DNA from: Isosphaera pallida ATCC 43644
Lineage (GTDB): Bacteria > Planctomycetota > Planctomycetia > Isosphaerales > Isosphaeraceae
Direction: 5' to 3'
Assembly (NCBI RefSeq): GCF_000186345.1
Contig: NC_014962.1
Coordinates: 3,562,450 to 3,626,449 of the forward strand
DNA length: 64,000 nucleotides
Part shown: positions 7,643-16,665 of the stretch, in pieces
How the letters are laid out: every line of letters begins with the position of its first letter
Position numbering within the stretch: the first letter of the stretch is position 1
Notes under the pieces: generated by a model
The model's database searches: none
What the model was told of the DNA's origin: nothing
Seen by the model: only the letters and a program-made list of their open reading frames with translations
Made by a program: the position numbers and the translations under genes

Positions 7643-9449
7643 CTGGGATTGTGCCGTGATCCAGCACCGCCTCGTGGTAGCGTCCCAGATCGAACCGTTC
7701 CCCCTGCTCGCGCTGAATGGTCTGGCGGAGACGGTGAAACGCGACCCGCCCCACGAAGTAGGTAGAAAGCTGACAGGAACTGAGCTTGGCCCGAATCACC
7801 TTGCCGACCGCCTCGCCCTCGGACTGAAACGCAGTGTTCATCAAAAGATCCATTGCTTGTTCGTCGGTGAGAGTGCCGGCGTGCATATCGTGATCAAGGA
7901 TTGCGTTGACGACCGCGCGAAGGTAAAACTTGAGTTGATTCAAGCGCAAAACTAGGTCGCCGTCTCCGAAACCTAGATCGAGCATCATCTGCTCGCAGTA
8001 GACGGCCCAGCCTTCGGCAAAGACTCCGGAGGACAAGATGCGGCGAATCTTGGAGGGGTGGCGGTTGCTGTATTCCAGCTGGACGTAGTGGCCGGGATAG
8101 GCTTCATGGATCGTCAGAATTTGAAGCATGGCCGGGTTGTATTCCCGAAAAAAACTCTCGACCCGTTCAGGTGTCCAGTCGGCCGGCGGCGGGCTGACGG
8201 CGTATTCGGAGCGTCCTTGGGGATCAAGCGGTGGGGCGGGGTTGAGGTAGGCCACTGAGAAGCCGCGGAGGAACTCGGGCATTTCACGGATGTCGCAGCG
8301 ATCGGGCTCGGGGAGACGCAGAATGTCTCGATTCCGAATGAAGGTTTTGATGGTCTGGACCGTGGCGCGGACATCCTCGACCAGGGTTTCGGTGGAGCCG
8401 TGGTTTTTGGAGGACTCCTCCAACACGGCGCGGATGAGTTCGGCGCGTCCGGGCGGGTCGTCGGGAGGGGGGACATTACCGGGGAACAAACGCGGCCAGA
8501 GTTGCCGGGCGATGACGGCCATTTCGGCGACGACCTTGTCGGCCTCGGCGCGGGCTTCGGCGATGACTTCGTCGGCGGTCATGCCGGCATCCAATTCATT
8601 GTGGAGCTTGACGGCAAACCGTTCGGGACCGATTCGCCATTCCCCGTTGGCTTGGGGCAGGAGATCGTTTTCTAGGAAGGCAACCAGTTCGCGGGCCGCC
8701 TGAGCGCACGCGCGGGCCGCCTGAGCGAAAGTGGAGTCGGGGTCGTTGGGACATCCCGCCAGATCGAGGAGATCCGATTCGAAGAAACGCACCGCTCCCT
8801 TGGCCTGAAGCAGGCCGGTCTCGGCAAAGACCCGAGGGGTCTCCGCGGTCAGGTTGGCCCGTGCGGCCTTGACCACGGCAGGGATCGCTGCCATGCGTCG
8901 TTCCAGCAAAGGCAGCAGGTGCTCGCGGGGCGTGGTGGCCTGGGTGAGCGGTCCATAAAGGCTTTCGGTCATGATTGCCACATAGACGCGGGGATCGGTC
9001 CGCCAGGTCGGAAAGGTTTCGGCTAGCCAGATTTCGCGCTTGAGATGATGGTGCAAAATTTGAAAGTCGATCTGACCATCCGGCGAGAGCTTGTCGAAGG
9101 GAATCGAGGTTTCGAGGTCGGCCAGGGCACGGCGATCCCGTTCCAAACGTCGCGCGAAGGCCTGAGCAGAGAGCTCGTCGAGTCGGTCGTCGAAGCGATG
9201 GTCGCCAGCGCGGGTGGCGGCGGTCGGGGAGTCCTCAAAGACGCGCTCGAGATAGGCGTCAAACCATTCGGTCAGACGTTGATCGGTCTCGGTCTCGGTC
9301 GCGTTGGACATGGGGCGATCCCAACGAACGGCGGGCACGGATGAGCCAACGTGATTGGGTGATGCAAGCGAGGTTGGTTCGCCACTTGTCCAAGCCAGGA
9401 ACAGCGGCGTGGTTGAGGTGAGAAGTCGAACGAAACTGAGTGGACGCAT
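7593..9449 (-). CDS. DUF885 family protein, putative exported zinc peptidase
   Basis: A 618-residue protein starting at ATG 9447-9449; the frame extends 60 bases further but a signal-peptide-like stretch (MRPLSFVRLLTSTTPLFLAW) begins at this Met. The body matches DUF885: helical N-terminal half with RLTEWFDAYLERVFEDSPTA, and the zinc-site-like motif H448EAYPGH454 followed by the GVFAEGWAVYCEQMM helix that supplies a further Glu. By family this is a metallo-carboxypeptidase-like or aminopeptidase-like enzyme acting outside the cytoplasm; its substrate cannot be read here. C-terminal GTIPVKFLPDLVRQRL is also a usual family ending. Its last 16 codons overlap the last 16 codons of the convergent membrane protein gene. 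Confidence 0.85.
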   Translation of the reverse strand: MRPLSFVRLLTSTTPLFLAWTSGEPTSLASPNHVGSSVPAVRWDRPMSNATETETDQRLTEWFDAYLERVFEDSPTAATRAGDHRFDDRLDELSAQAFARRLERDRRALADLETSIPFDKLSPDGQIDFQILHHHLKREIWLAETFPTWRTDPRVYVAIMTESLYGPLTQATTPREHLLPLLERRMAAIPAVVKAARANLTAETPRVFAETGLLQAKGAVRFFESDLLDLAGCPNDPDSTFAQAARACAQAARELVAFLENDLLPQANGEWRIGPERFAVKLHNELDAGMTADEVIAEARAEADKVVAEMAVIARQLWPRLFPGNVPPPDDPPGRAELIRAVLEESSKNHGSTETLVEDVRATVQTIKTFIRNRDILRLPEPDRCDIREMPEFLRGFSVAYLNPAPPLDPQGRSEYAVSPPPADWTPERVESFFREYNPAMLQILTIHEAYPGHYVQLEYSNRHPSKIRRILSSGVFAEGWAVYCEQMMLDLGFGDGDLVLRLNQLKFYLRAVVNAILDHDMHAGTLTDEQAMDLLMNTAFQSEGEAVGKVIRAKLSSCQLSTYFVGRVAFHRLRQTIQREQGERFDLGRYHEAVLDHGTIPVKFLPDLVRQRLRRPR

Positions 9450-9634
9450 GGTGGTCGCAACCTTGGGATCGGAGAAGGCGACGGCGGCGCGATTCGCCTC
9501 CCCAGTCATCGGAGAGCAGCGAATCGGCCGCCGGAGAGGGATTGGTTAGAAACGAGTGGAGTTCGCCGTGGTGGTCGCGGGAGGATGGGATTTGGGTGAA
9601 GGTGGTTGGTCCGCGTTGTAGGGAATTGGTGCGT

Positions 9635-9880
9635 TCAATTGATGCCGGGAGGAGCGGCGTAACCACCTTTGGAGGGGTTGACCTTGCGGGCGTCCGGGAA
9701 CGTGGGGCGACCGGCCTCGACCGCGGTGGCGGAACTCTTGAGGTCGGCTTCCGTGGCAGGCACGGGAGGCGGCAGGTTGTCGCCGGGGTTGCTGCCGCAG
9801 CCCGCTGGAGCGACCATCACGAGAACCGCGACCGCCAGCGCTGCTGTCAAACGATGAGGAATCTTAGGATCAAGCGACAT
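9635..9880 (-). CDS. Small lipoprotein, unknown
   Basis: An 81-residue protein with a clear lipoprotein signal: a charged start, a hydrophobic stretch (LTAALAVAVLVMV), and a lipobox APAGC with Cys28 as the lipidation site. The mature part is only about 54 residues, Pro- and Ala-rich, with no known domain. GAGGTTCCC precedes the ATG. Small lipoproteins of this type are common in planctomycetes. It lies between DUF885 and the hydroxyacyl-CoA dehydrogenase gene on the same strand, but the gaps of about 100 and 185 bases do not force an operon. Confidence 0.75.
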   Translation of the reverse strand: MSLDPKIPHRLTAALAVAVLVMVAPAGCGSNPGDNLPPPVPATEADLKSSATAVEAGRPTFPDARKVNPSKGGYAAPPGIN

Positions 9881-9987
9881 GGGAACCTCGTGGGGACGTT
9901 ACCCTTGAATCGATGGGTGAGAAACGGAGCCAACGGGTTGCATGGTAGCGACGGTTCGGCTTCGTTGGAACCCGGTTGGTCTCCCCA

Positions 9988-10929
9988 TCAACGGGATGAG
10001 GAGGGGCGGGCCTTGTCGTAGACGAAGAACCCGCGTCCGGTCTTGCGACCAAGCCAACCGGCGGCCACCTGACGGCGCAACAAATGGGCGGGCCGATACT
10101 TGGAGTCGCCGAAGCCTTCATGAAGGACGGTCATAATGGCCAAACAGGTGTCCAGACCAATGAAATCGGCCAACGCCAGCGGACCCATCGGTTGATTGGT
10201 GCCCAACATCATGGCGCGGTCGATGTCTTCGGCGGTGGCGACGCCGTCGTCGAGCGCCTGAATCGCCTCGTTGATCATGGGCATCAACACACGGTTGACC
10301 AAAAATCCCGGCGTGTCTTTGGCTTCAACCACCGTTTTGCCCATCGATTCGGCGGCCAGCCGCACGACGCGAAAGGTTTCGTCGGAGGTTTGCAGGCCGC
10401 GAATGGCTTCCACCAACGTCATAACCGGCACAGGGTGCATGAAATGCATCCCAGCGACCTTGGCAGGCCGTCGGGTGGCAGCGGCTAAGAGGGTGATGGA
10501 AATCGAGGAGGTGTTGGAGGTGAGGATCGTATTGGCCGGGGCCGCCGCGTCCAACCGTCGAAACATTTCTTGTTTGAGCGTGATCTGTTCGGAGACCGCC
10601 TCAACGATAAGGTCCAACGCGGGGACCGACTCGGCCAGTGCCTCGGGGGATTCGAATGGTTCAAGACGTTCGAGAATGGCCCGACGTTGCTCTTCGGTCG
10701 TTTTTCCTTTGGCGACGCGTTCGGCCAGACGGGCGGCGATCGTGTCAATGGCGTTGCGGACCACCTCCAGCGATTGGTCGGCCAAGCCCACCCGCCAACC
10801 GTGGGCCGCGGCGTTCCAAGCGATCCCTGAACCCATCTGGCCGGTGCCCACCACCCCCAACCGTCCCGGTGGGAGGGGAGGCGGCGGCGTCCCCACGGCC
10901 GAGGGGATTGAAGACGGTTCCAAACTCAT
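9988..10929 (-). CDS. 3-hydroxyacyl-CoA dehydrogenase (3-hydroxybutyryl-CoA dehydrogenase type)
   Basis: A 313-residue protein that oxidises L-3-hydroxyacyl-CoA to 3-ketoacyl-CoA with NAD, in fatty acid breakdown or butyrate-type pathways. Residues about 24-38 form the NAD site (LGVVGTGQMGSGIAW). NTSSISITLLAAATRRPAKVAGMHFMHPVPVM carries the catalytic His region in two parts; most relatives have HFFNP where this has HFMHP, an Asn to His change. The C-terminal dimerisation domain reads NRVLMPMINEAIQALDDG and MGPLALADFIGLD. GGAGGGGATCG just before the ATG supports the start. The first 20 residues are Pro-rich and extra compared with the family. No acyl-CoA partner genes lie nearby, so the pathway is not resolved. 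Confidence 0.92.
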   Translation of the reverse strand: MSLEPSSIPSAVGTPPPPLPPGRLGVVGTGQMGSGIAWNAAAHGWRVGLADQSLEVVRNAIDTIAARLAERVAKGKTTEEQRRAILERLEPFESPEALAESVPALDLIVEAVSEQITLKQEMFRRLDAAAPANTILTSNTSSISITLLAAATRRPAKVAGMHFMHPVPVMTLVEAIRGLQTSDETFRVVRLAAESMGKTVVEAKDTPGFLVNRVLMPMINEAIQALDDGVATAEDIDRAMMLGTNQPMGPLALADFIGLDTCLAIMTVLHEGFGDSKYRPAHLLRRQVAAGWLGRKTGRGFFVYDKARPSSSR

Positions 10930-11072
10930 TCGATCCCCTCCTCCAACACGACCGAACAGACCTGAACCGTTTCACAAAACGGGTCAAGTGGTCGAGCCGT
11001 GCGTGGTCGCCGGATCAAATGACGACCCGGCATGCCTCTTCAAGCTCAAAGCACAGCGCGACGGTTTGGGCC

Positions 11073-11603
11073 TTACTCCTCTCCGTCGCGGATGCGGGGG
11101 GCAATCCGGGCATACTTGTGACAGTTGACGCAGTTGATGGTCATCTGGGTGGAGGCGACGGTGGCGGCGTCCAGGTTACGGTTTTGGGCGTGTTTGACGA
11201 GGTCCTGAGCCAGGTTTTGGAATTCGCCCGAATAACGGACATAGTCAGTGTTGGGCAGCATGACCACTTCCCACTCGGCCGCCTCGCTGAGACGCCTGAG
11301 GCTGCGTCCCGCCTCGATGATCAGGTCGTAATTCTCCAACACCAGACCTTCCAACAGCTTTTGCGAATATTCGAGCTTCTGCCGCATGAACCGCGCACGT
11401 TTATCATCATCCTGGGTTGGCGTCGCCGGAGCAATGCCGACGCTGGAGACCGAAGCATGGGCCACCGAGGCAGGGACTGGGCGATTAGTTGGGAGGAGAA
11501 CGGCTCCCAGACCTATCAACCCCAGAGCTGCGATGGGGACTAGGAACCGGACGCGGAACCTTGGGTTGGAGGTGAAATCGGAATTGGTCATGAGCGAGTT
11601 CAT
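11073..11603 (-). CDS. Membrane-anchored or exported cytochrome c'-like monohaem protein
   Basis: A 176-residue protein. Residues 17-38 are hydrophobic (FRVRFLVPIAALGLIGLGAV) and serve as signal or anchor. The rest is helical, with one haem site near the C-terminus: C158-V-N-C161-H162, followed by KYARIAPR. A late CxxCH in a four-helix protein is the arrangement of class II cytochromes (c' type). It would act in the periplasm in electron transfer or gas/oxidant binding; which is not readable. Met5 is an alternative start. Notably the GGGAG ribosome site lies in a small hairpin (see 11607-11619). A stop at 11073 is followed by the hydroxyacyl-CoA dehydrogenase start 144 bases on. Confidence 0.75.
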   Translation of the reverse strand: MNSLMTNSDFTSNPRFRVRFLVPIAALGLIGLGAVLLPTNRPVPASVAHASVSSVGIAPATPTQDDDKRARFMRQKLEYSQKLLEGLVLENYDLIIEAGRSLRRLSEAAEWEVVMLPNTDYVRYSGEFQNLAQDLVKHAQNRNLDAATVASTQMTINCVNCHKYARIAPRIRDGEE

Positions 11604-11606
11604 TTG

Positions 11607-11619
11607 CGGGAATCTCCCG
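11607..11619 (-). promoter_or_regulatory. Hairpin covering the cytochrome ribosome site
   Basis: On the minus strand CGGGA-GAT-TCCCG forms a 5-bp stem that contains the GGGAG ribosome-binding bases, 4-8 bases before the ATG region. It could lower translation unless opened. The stem is short, so the effect is uncertain. Confidence 0.3.
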
Positions 11620-11856
11620 ATGGGTCAAGCCGCGAAGCGGCGGGGCATGGTCGTTTGGGGATGAACGAGCGGCGTGACTTCGACGACCGTTAAACCTCGA
11701 TAGGGCGGGAACGTTGTGACATGAGGCCTTACTCTAGCCGGGTTGGTCCTTGGGGGGCAACTCCTCGTAGGTCAACGAGGAAGCGGTTTGATTTGGCTTG
11801 AGCCGATCCTCCCGGCTTGTCTCGATGTGGATGGTCTGAGCGCGGGTTGATTTGGA

Positions 11857-13398
11857 TCAGGCCAGAGCGGCGCGAGCGCGTTCGATCACCGGCGCGTCGG
11901 GGGCGCGGGAGCCGATGGCGTTGAACAGCGAGGCGGCGGCCAGGCGGGTCGTAGTGTCGAGGTCCGCGGCCAGACGCGCCTCTTCCCAGGCGGCGGCCTG
12001 GAACTTGTAGTCGTGACTGTCCCGTCCCTTGCGGACGATCAGCCGTCGGGCCGCGCTGAACAGCGCTTCGGGGTCGCCGCCTCGCTTTACAAAGCCGAGC
12101 GCGAGTCCCGCAGCGCGGCCGCGGTCGCGGGAGACCGCCTCGAAGATTTCCTGGAGTGCCTCGGGCGAGTCGGTCGCCGCGGTCGAGTCCACGGGTTGCA
12201 AGGCGTCGATGCGGGGGGCGTCGGGATCGACGCCGACTCGATTGCGGTACAACGGCAGCCAGCCGGCGGCTTGCAGCAGGCTCAGGCGACGGGTGGTCGG
12301 ATCGCTCGAGAGGGTGAAGATGGCCCGCAGCGCGTTGGTTGCAGTGACGGCGTGAAGTGAGACGATGCCCGGCTTACGCATCAGCAGTTCCATGGCCACT
12401 AGACGCACTGCGTCCCAGGCGGCTTCGGGGGCGAGTCCCTTGTTGATCGCCTCGGCCATCGCTGCGGGGGCGCGGTCCGATTCGATCGTTCGCAGGGTGT
12501 CGACCAGACTGCGGGTGGCTCCCGCGTCGAGCCGGCCGAGTGTCCAGTCGTCCCGAAGCGTGTTGGCCTGTTCCAAACTGGAGGCGTAGGGACCCAGAGG
12601 CACGCGGGAGCGGTCCCCCTGGAGGTCGAGCAAACCAAAGGCCAGCGAGCGCAGGGTGGGCTCGGCGTGCTGCCAACCGAACGTCTGGAGGGTTCGCCAG
12701 CATTGCATGGCGAAGATCGGTTTGTGGCCGATGTTGCGTTGGTCGCGGACCGCAGCGCGCCAGAACGGTTCCATCGCGGCGGCGGCTCCTTGCGTGCGGG
12801 CCACGGCTGCGGCGGCCAAGTCGGCTCCCTCGTCGTCCCAGGCGTCGAAGGCGGCAGTGAGCCGTTCGATCGCCTGGTCAGGGGTGGTCAGACGCGCCTC
12901 GTCCACCGCTGCGAGGTTCCAGTCCCCTTCGCGGACATCAGCCGCCTGGGAACTCTTGAAGGTGTCCAGCGCCCAGAAGAGGGGTAGCAAGCGGTCCTCG
13001 GGGTCTGCCGCCAGGCTGAGGGAATGGGCCGAGTAGAGGCTTAGCACAGTATGGAACTTGAAGCCAACTGGGCGGGGCTTGACGTTGCGGATGCCGGCAA
13101 GGAAAACCCCCAGGGTGAGGTCAGCTGGTGCCATCGCGCCGGTTTTGAGCTTGTGGGCCGCCTCTTCGATGAGGTGTTCGCGGGCGGTGTCCTCGATGAA
13201 CCGCACGATCGGTTCGATTTCGGGACGGAACTGCACCCGTGCCGGGTCGAGCCGCCAAAGCGACCGTGGCCCCGTGGCGCGGGCGAGCGCTTCGGGCACG
13301 ACGGTTGGTCCCCAAGAGGCCGTCACGCCCACTCCCAGCCCCAGACCCGCTTGCTTGAGAAAGGTCCGACGATCCGAGAAACGACGGGGTGTCGTCAT
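11857..13398 (-). CDS. Tat-exported protein of unknown function
   Basis: A 513-residue protein with a twin-arginine signal: R10-R11-T-F-L-K, then a hydrophobic stretch (AGLGLGVGVTASWG) and an Ala-rich cleavage region. ATG 13396-13398 has GGGAGG 9 bases ahead. The mature protein is almost all helical, with recurring patterns such as HTVLSLYSAHSLSL, FWALDTFKSS, GHKPIFAMQCWRTLQTFGW and HAVTATNALRAIF. Several conserved-looking His residues sit in helices, which recalls questin-oxidase-like helical oxygenases, but this is a weak resemblance only. Tat export suggests a cofactor-bound or pre-folded protein. No partner gene is near. Confidence 0.7.
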   Translation of the reverse strand: MTTPRRFSDRRTFLKQAGLGLGVGVTASWGPTVVPEALARATGPRSLWRLDPARVQFRPEIEPIVRFIEDTAREHLIEEAAHKLKTGAMAPADLTLGVFLAGIRNVKPRPVGFKFHTVLSLYSAHSLSLAADPEDRLLPLFWALDTFKSSQAADVREGDWNLAAVDEARLTTPDQAIERLTAAFDAWDDEGADLAAAAVARTQGAAAAMEPFWRAAVRDQRNIGHKPIFAMQCWRTLQTFGWQHAEPTLRSLAFGLLDLQGDRSRVPLGPYASSLEQANTLRDDWTLGRLDAGATRSLVDTLRTIESDRAPAAMAEAINKGLAPEAAWDAVRLVAMELLMRKPGIVSLHAVTATNALRAIFTLSSDPTTRRLSLLQAAGWLPLYRNRVGVDPDAPRIDALQPVDSTAATDSPEALQEIFEAVSRDRGRAAGLALGFVKRGGDPEALFSAARRLIVRKGRDSHDYKFQAAAWEEARLAADLDTTTRLAAASLFNAIGSRAPDAPVIERARAALA

Positions 13399-13895
13399 AG
13401 CTGGAAGCCTCCCGCACGAATAGCCGATGAAACGGGGAGAACGTCGAGAAACGGGCGATTCGCCATTGTTCCCCTCTCCTGCGTTGAGGGGACTCGCCAA
13501 TGCGTCTTGATCGCCGAGATCCCGCGAAAGCATGGTCTCACTGCGATTCCACGCGATGACGGTGGAGCCCAGATACAAGCACTCCGACCCCTTGTGCGAC
13601 CGTATTCCTACCCTAACCGTCGCTTTCTTCGGACGGAAGAGGCGCGTTTGCTTGGCTGGTGGGAGGCAGGCAACGGCCTGGTCGGACGCTTCGAGGCGTA
13701 TTCGCGGGGCGGGGAATCGTAGCCGTGCCCGACTTGGCCGCATAAGATCACGGGGCCGACGTCGTAACGAGGCGATCTCCTTGGGTTTCCCGCGCGTCCT
13801 CGGACTTGACCCGATCCAACTCGACCTGCCGCGCGACGGATGGAATCGGTTGGATCGACGCGGGGGCCGCTTCTCTTTGGCTTGAATTGGTAAGC
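13399..13895. other. 0.5-kb divergent gap between the Tat protein and a membrane protein
   Basis: No gene is supported. A 6-bp hairpin CCCCTC/GAGGGG at 13471-13491 and a GGCGATTCGCC palindrome at 13455-13465 lie in the leader of the Tat protein gene (minus sense). CATAAGATC near 13741 may be part of the plus-strand promoter. Otherwise nothing is recognised. Confidence 0.5.
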
Positions 13896-14558
13896 ATGTC
13901 GAATCGCTTTTCTTCCGCGGATGGACGATCACCGGAACCCGCCTCGCAACATGAGAAGAAGGAGGAGGAGGGCGACTCGTTGGCGTGGGGTCATCCCGAT
14001 CCGCCTTCGCTGCTTCGTTTGTTGATCGACGCGATAGGGGGGGCGGTCGAGGGGGTGGTGGTCGGGTTGGCGGCCGGCGTGGTGGTGGCGTTGGTTAATG
14101 TGTTTGTGGGTGTCCTGACGCTGTTTTGTTGCGTGTTCTTTCTGCTGTATCCCCTGTTGATTCCGGTGACGTTGCACGGTCCTCTCTTCGGGGCGGTCGC
14201 CGGATTGGTCGCGGGTGGCTTGGCCGCGCTCCAGGCTCGTCTCGACGTAGCGCGGGGTCGGATTCATCGGCGTCCCTGGGGACCGATGATCGCCTCGGGA
14301 ACCGTCGCCTTCCTCGCCGCCGGGATACTAATTACTTGGGGGGCGCGAGTTCATCCCGAGTTTCGCCTCGATTGGGGACTCTCAACCCTTCCGGTTCACC
14401 AGGCGTTCACGCTGGGCGAGACCTACGAGGTGGCCGTCGCCGTAGGCAGCCTGCTGGCGGCTGGACTCGGGGTCTTCGTCGCCTGGTTTGTTCACCAACG
14501 TCGCCGACGCGCCTGGACCGCCAAACAGCCTCGTTCCACCGTCCCCGATCTGGATTGA
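13896..14558 (+). CDS. Multi-pass membrane protein, unknown
   Basis: A 220-residue protein I do not recognise. The first 35 residues are polar and acidic. Hydrophobic segments follow at about 42-65 (LLRLLIDAIGGAVEGVVVGL onward), 66-95 (VFVGVLTLFCCVFFLLYPLL), 97-115 (rich in Gly/Ala), 135-152 (ASGTVAFLAAGILITW) and 182-205, so four to five membrane passes. The tail is Arg-rich and cytoplasmic. The ATG at 13896 follows a weak ribosome site; the frame is open further upstream but without protein-like character. No function is proposed. Confidence 0.65.
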   Translation: MSNRFSSADGRSPEPASQHEKKEEEGDSLAWGHPDPPSLLRLLIDAIGGAVEGVVVGLAAGVVVALVNVFVGVLTLFCCVFFLLYPLLIPVTLHGPLFGAVAGLVAGGLAALQARLDVARGRIHRRPWGPMIASGTVAFLAAGILITWGARVHPEFRLDWGLSTLPVHQAFTLGETYEVAVAVGSLLAAGLGVFVAWFVHQRRRRAWTAKQPRSTVPDLD

Positions 14559-14848
14559 ATTGATCAACGACCGACCCGCGCAGGGGATCCGACTCGCCAC
14601 GAAAGCGTCTGGGACACGCTCCATCGCCAACGGTCTCCGTGGGCAGCTCGGCGCGTACCCGCGCTTGCTTGCCCTTGGTCGTAATGCCGCGAGCCGCTGG
14701 TGATCATGGCGGAACGAGTTCGATCCCATGTGAAGCGAGGCGGGACCAATTGTTCCGGTTTCGATCCCTCGCCATCGAATCCCTGTTCCGGGGGGCATGA
14801 TGACACAATGGTGATTGGGCTCAAGGTCGGAGAGCCAGGACAACTAGG

Positions 14849-15880
14849 ATGTTGGCCTTCGCGTTGTCCTTCATGGTCGCGGGTTCGGCGGCGGCCGCGT
14901 GCGGTGTGGCGACCACGGCAGCCGGCGGGGCCGAGGGTCAGGAGAACGCCACTTCCAAACGTCCCAACGTGGTGATCGTCCTGACCGACGATCACGGTTT
15001 GGGCGACTTCTCGTTCACCGGCAACCCGGTCCTCAAGGCACCCGCGTTCGACGCCTTGGCGCAGCAGGCGGTGCGTTTGACCGATTTCTACGTCGCGCCG
15101 ATGTGTTCGCCCACCCGTGGGCAGCTTATGACGGGCCTGGCGGCCTTGCGCAACGGCGCGACTTCGGTGACGGCGGGTCGGACGTTCATACGAACCGATT
15201 TGCCGACCTTGCCTGAGGCGTTTCAGCGGGCCAGTTATCGCACCGGCTTGTTCGGCAAGTGGCACCTGGGGGGCGCTGATCCCCATCGCCCGATGGACAG
15301 GGGATTCGACACCGCCATTGACCACCTAGGTTGGGGTCAGCTGTACAGCACTCCCGAGTTCGATTGGCCGTTGTTCGATGGTCGGCTGTTTCGCAACGGG
15401 GTCGAAGAACGCTAACGAGGCCACTGCACCGATGCTTGGTTCGACGAGGCGATGGCCTGGATCAAGCGTTGCGCCGAGCGAAACGAGCCGTTTTTCTGCG
15501 ATCTGGCCACCAACGCGCCGCACCCGCCCCACATCGACGAGGAGAAGGACATCGCCCCCTATCGCAAGCCCGACCAGCCGGCCGGTTTTTTCGGAGTGAT
15601 CGCTCATATCGACAATCGCTTTGGTGACTTCGATCAGTTCCACAGCGACAATGGGCTGGTGGATGAAACGATTGTCGTGGTGATGACCGACAACGGCGGG
15701 ACCGCCGGCGTGGGTTTGTCCAACGCGGGACTGCAGGGGGGCAAGACCACCTCCTACGAGGGCGGTCACCGGGTTCCATGTTGGATTCGCTGGCCCTCGG
15801 GGAGGCTGGGGTCGCCGCGCGACGTGACCCCGCCGATTCAGATCATGGACCTGTTTCCTACCTTCGTGGACTTCTTCTGA
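14849..15880 (+). pseudogene. Arylsulfatase, broken by an in-frame stop and truncated at the C-terminus
   Basis: Starts with a signal peptide, then the sulfatase N-domain RPNVVIVLTDDHGLGDF, the metal Asp pair, and the formylglycine motif C86-S-P-T-R90. KWHLGG and DRGFD follow. At 15413-15415 a TAA interrupts the frame exactly where relatives read NGVEER-Y-EG-xCTD. After it the same frame continues (GHCTDAWFDEAMAW, LATNAPHPPH, TDNGG, GGHRVPCWIRWPSG, IMDLFPTFVDF) and stops at 15880, about 100 residues short of a usual enzyme. The bases around the stop differ from the expected TACGAGGGC by one added A and one missing G, i.e. two balancing indels. Both halves are otherwise well kept, so the decay looks recent. 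No transposon is seen at the break. Confidence 0.85.
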
Positions 15881-15904
15881 TGGTCTTCGGTGGGGGGGGA
15901 TGGA

Positions 15905-16522
15905 TCAAACCCAACGCTCGGGGAACCCTCGTTCACGAAGGCGGTTGCGCAGCCGATGCAAACGGACCCTCAACACATCCGGGTCGAGCTTCATCGCTCG
16001 GGCAACCTCGGCAGTGCTATGGCCCATCAGCCTCATCTCGATCAATTTGCGCTCCACGGGATCGAGGCTGCGACACAAATGAGCCAGTTGATCCTCCATC
16101 TGGGTCATCAAGGTAGGGTCGGTCTCGCCGCTAACCAGACGGTGGAATTCGTCGGTCCGCGAACTGCCGCTCTTGGCGATCGTCTCGGCTCGAAGCTGAC
16201 GGCGAAGCTTACGCCATTTGCGCGCCACCTTGCGCCGGACAATCGTCAAAGCCAGAGCCAGCAGTTGTTCTGGGTCGCTGCACTGGTATTGATCCCGCTT
16301 CATGCCTCGCAAGATGCTGCGATGCACCGATTGGACCAAATCCAACGAATCGAAGTAGGGACGCAACGCCGGACCCAACAACGCCCGCGCGGCGGTGCGG
16401 ACCTCCGGTTCGTAGCGTTGAATGATCAGCGAGAGGGCCGCCATGTCACCCCGCGAGGCTCGATCAAACACCTCCGCGAACTCGTCTGAACCGGTGTGAC
16501 TTGGATCCCCCGCGTTGGACAT
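15905..16522 (-). CDS. ECF-type sigma factor (planctomycete type)
   Basis: A 205-residue sigma factor from ATG 16520-16522, which has GAGGAG 11 bases ahead. ATG at 16570 is an alternative; the frame is open further but reads as low-complexity Pro/Arg. Region 2: FAEVFDRASRGDMAALSLII, then YFDSLDLVQSVHRSILRGM, then a helix LLALALTIVRRKVARKWRK. Region 4: SLDPVERKLIEMRLMGHSTA with the helix-turn-helix VARAMKLDPDVLRVRLHRLR. Such factors are abundant in planctomycetes and differ from classical ECF groups in the region 2 sequence. It is divergent from dtd and ends only 25 bases from the broken sulfatase. No anti-sigma partner is adjacent. Confidence 0.8.
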   Translation of the reverse strand: MSNAGDPSHTGSDEFAEVFDRASRGDMAALSLIIQRYEPEVRTAARALLGPALRPYFDSLDLVQSVHRSILRGMKRDQYQCSDPEQLLALALTIVRRKVARKWRKLRRQLRAETIAKSGSSRTDEFHRLVSGETDPTLMTQMEDQLAHLCRSLDPVERKLIEMRLMGHSTAEVARAMKLDPDVLRVRLHRLRNRLRERGFPERWV

Positions 16523-16665
16523 CTCGCGTGTCACTCCTCGGTTCTCCGTTGATTGCCCATTCGAATTCATTTTAACAAGATCTTGACCTACTTCCGATGG
16601 CGTGGCCGACACCGCAGTGTCGTTTTTCAAGATCAGGTCTTTTTTTGCGACGCGAGGGAAATCTG

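Noticed and set aside
15413-15415. Stop-codon readthrough or recoding in the sulfatase
   Set aside because: The stop is TAA, not TGA or TAG, with no recoding structure seen, and the gene is also truncated at its end; decay explains both.
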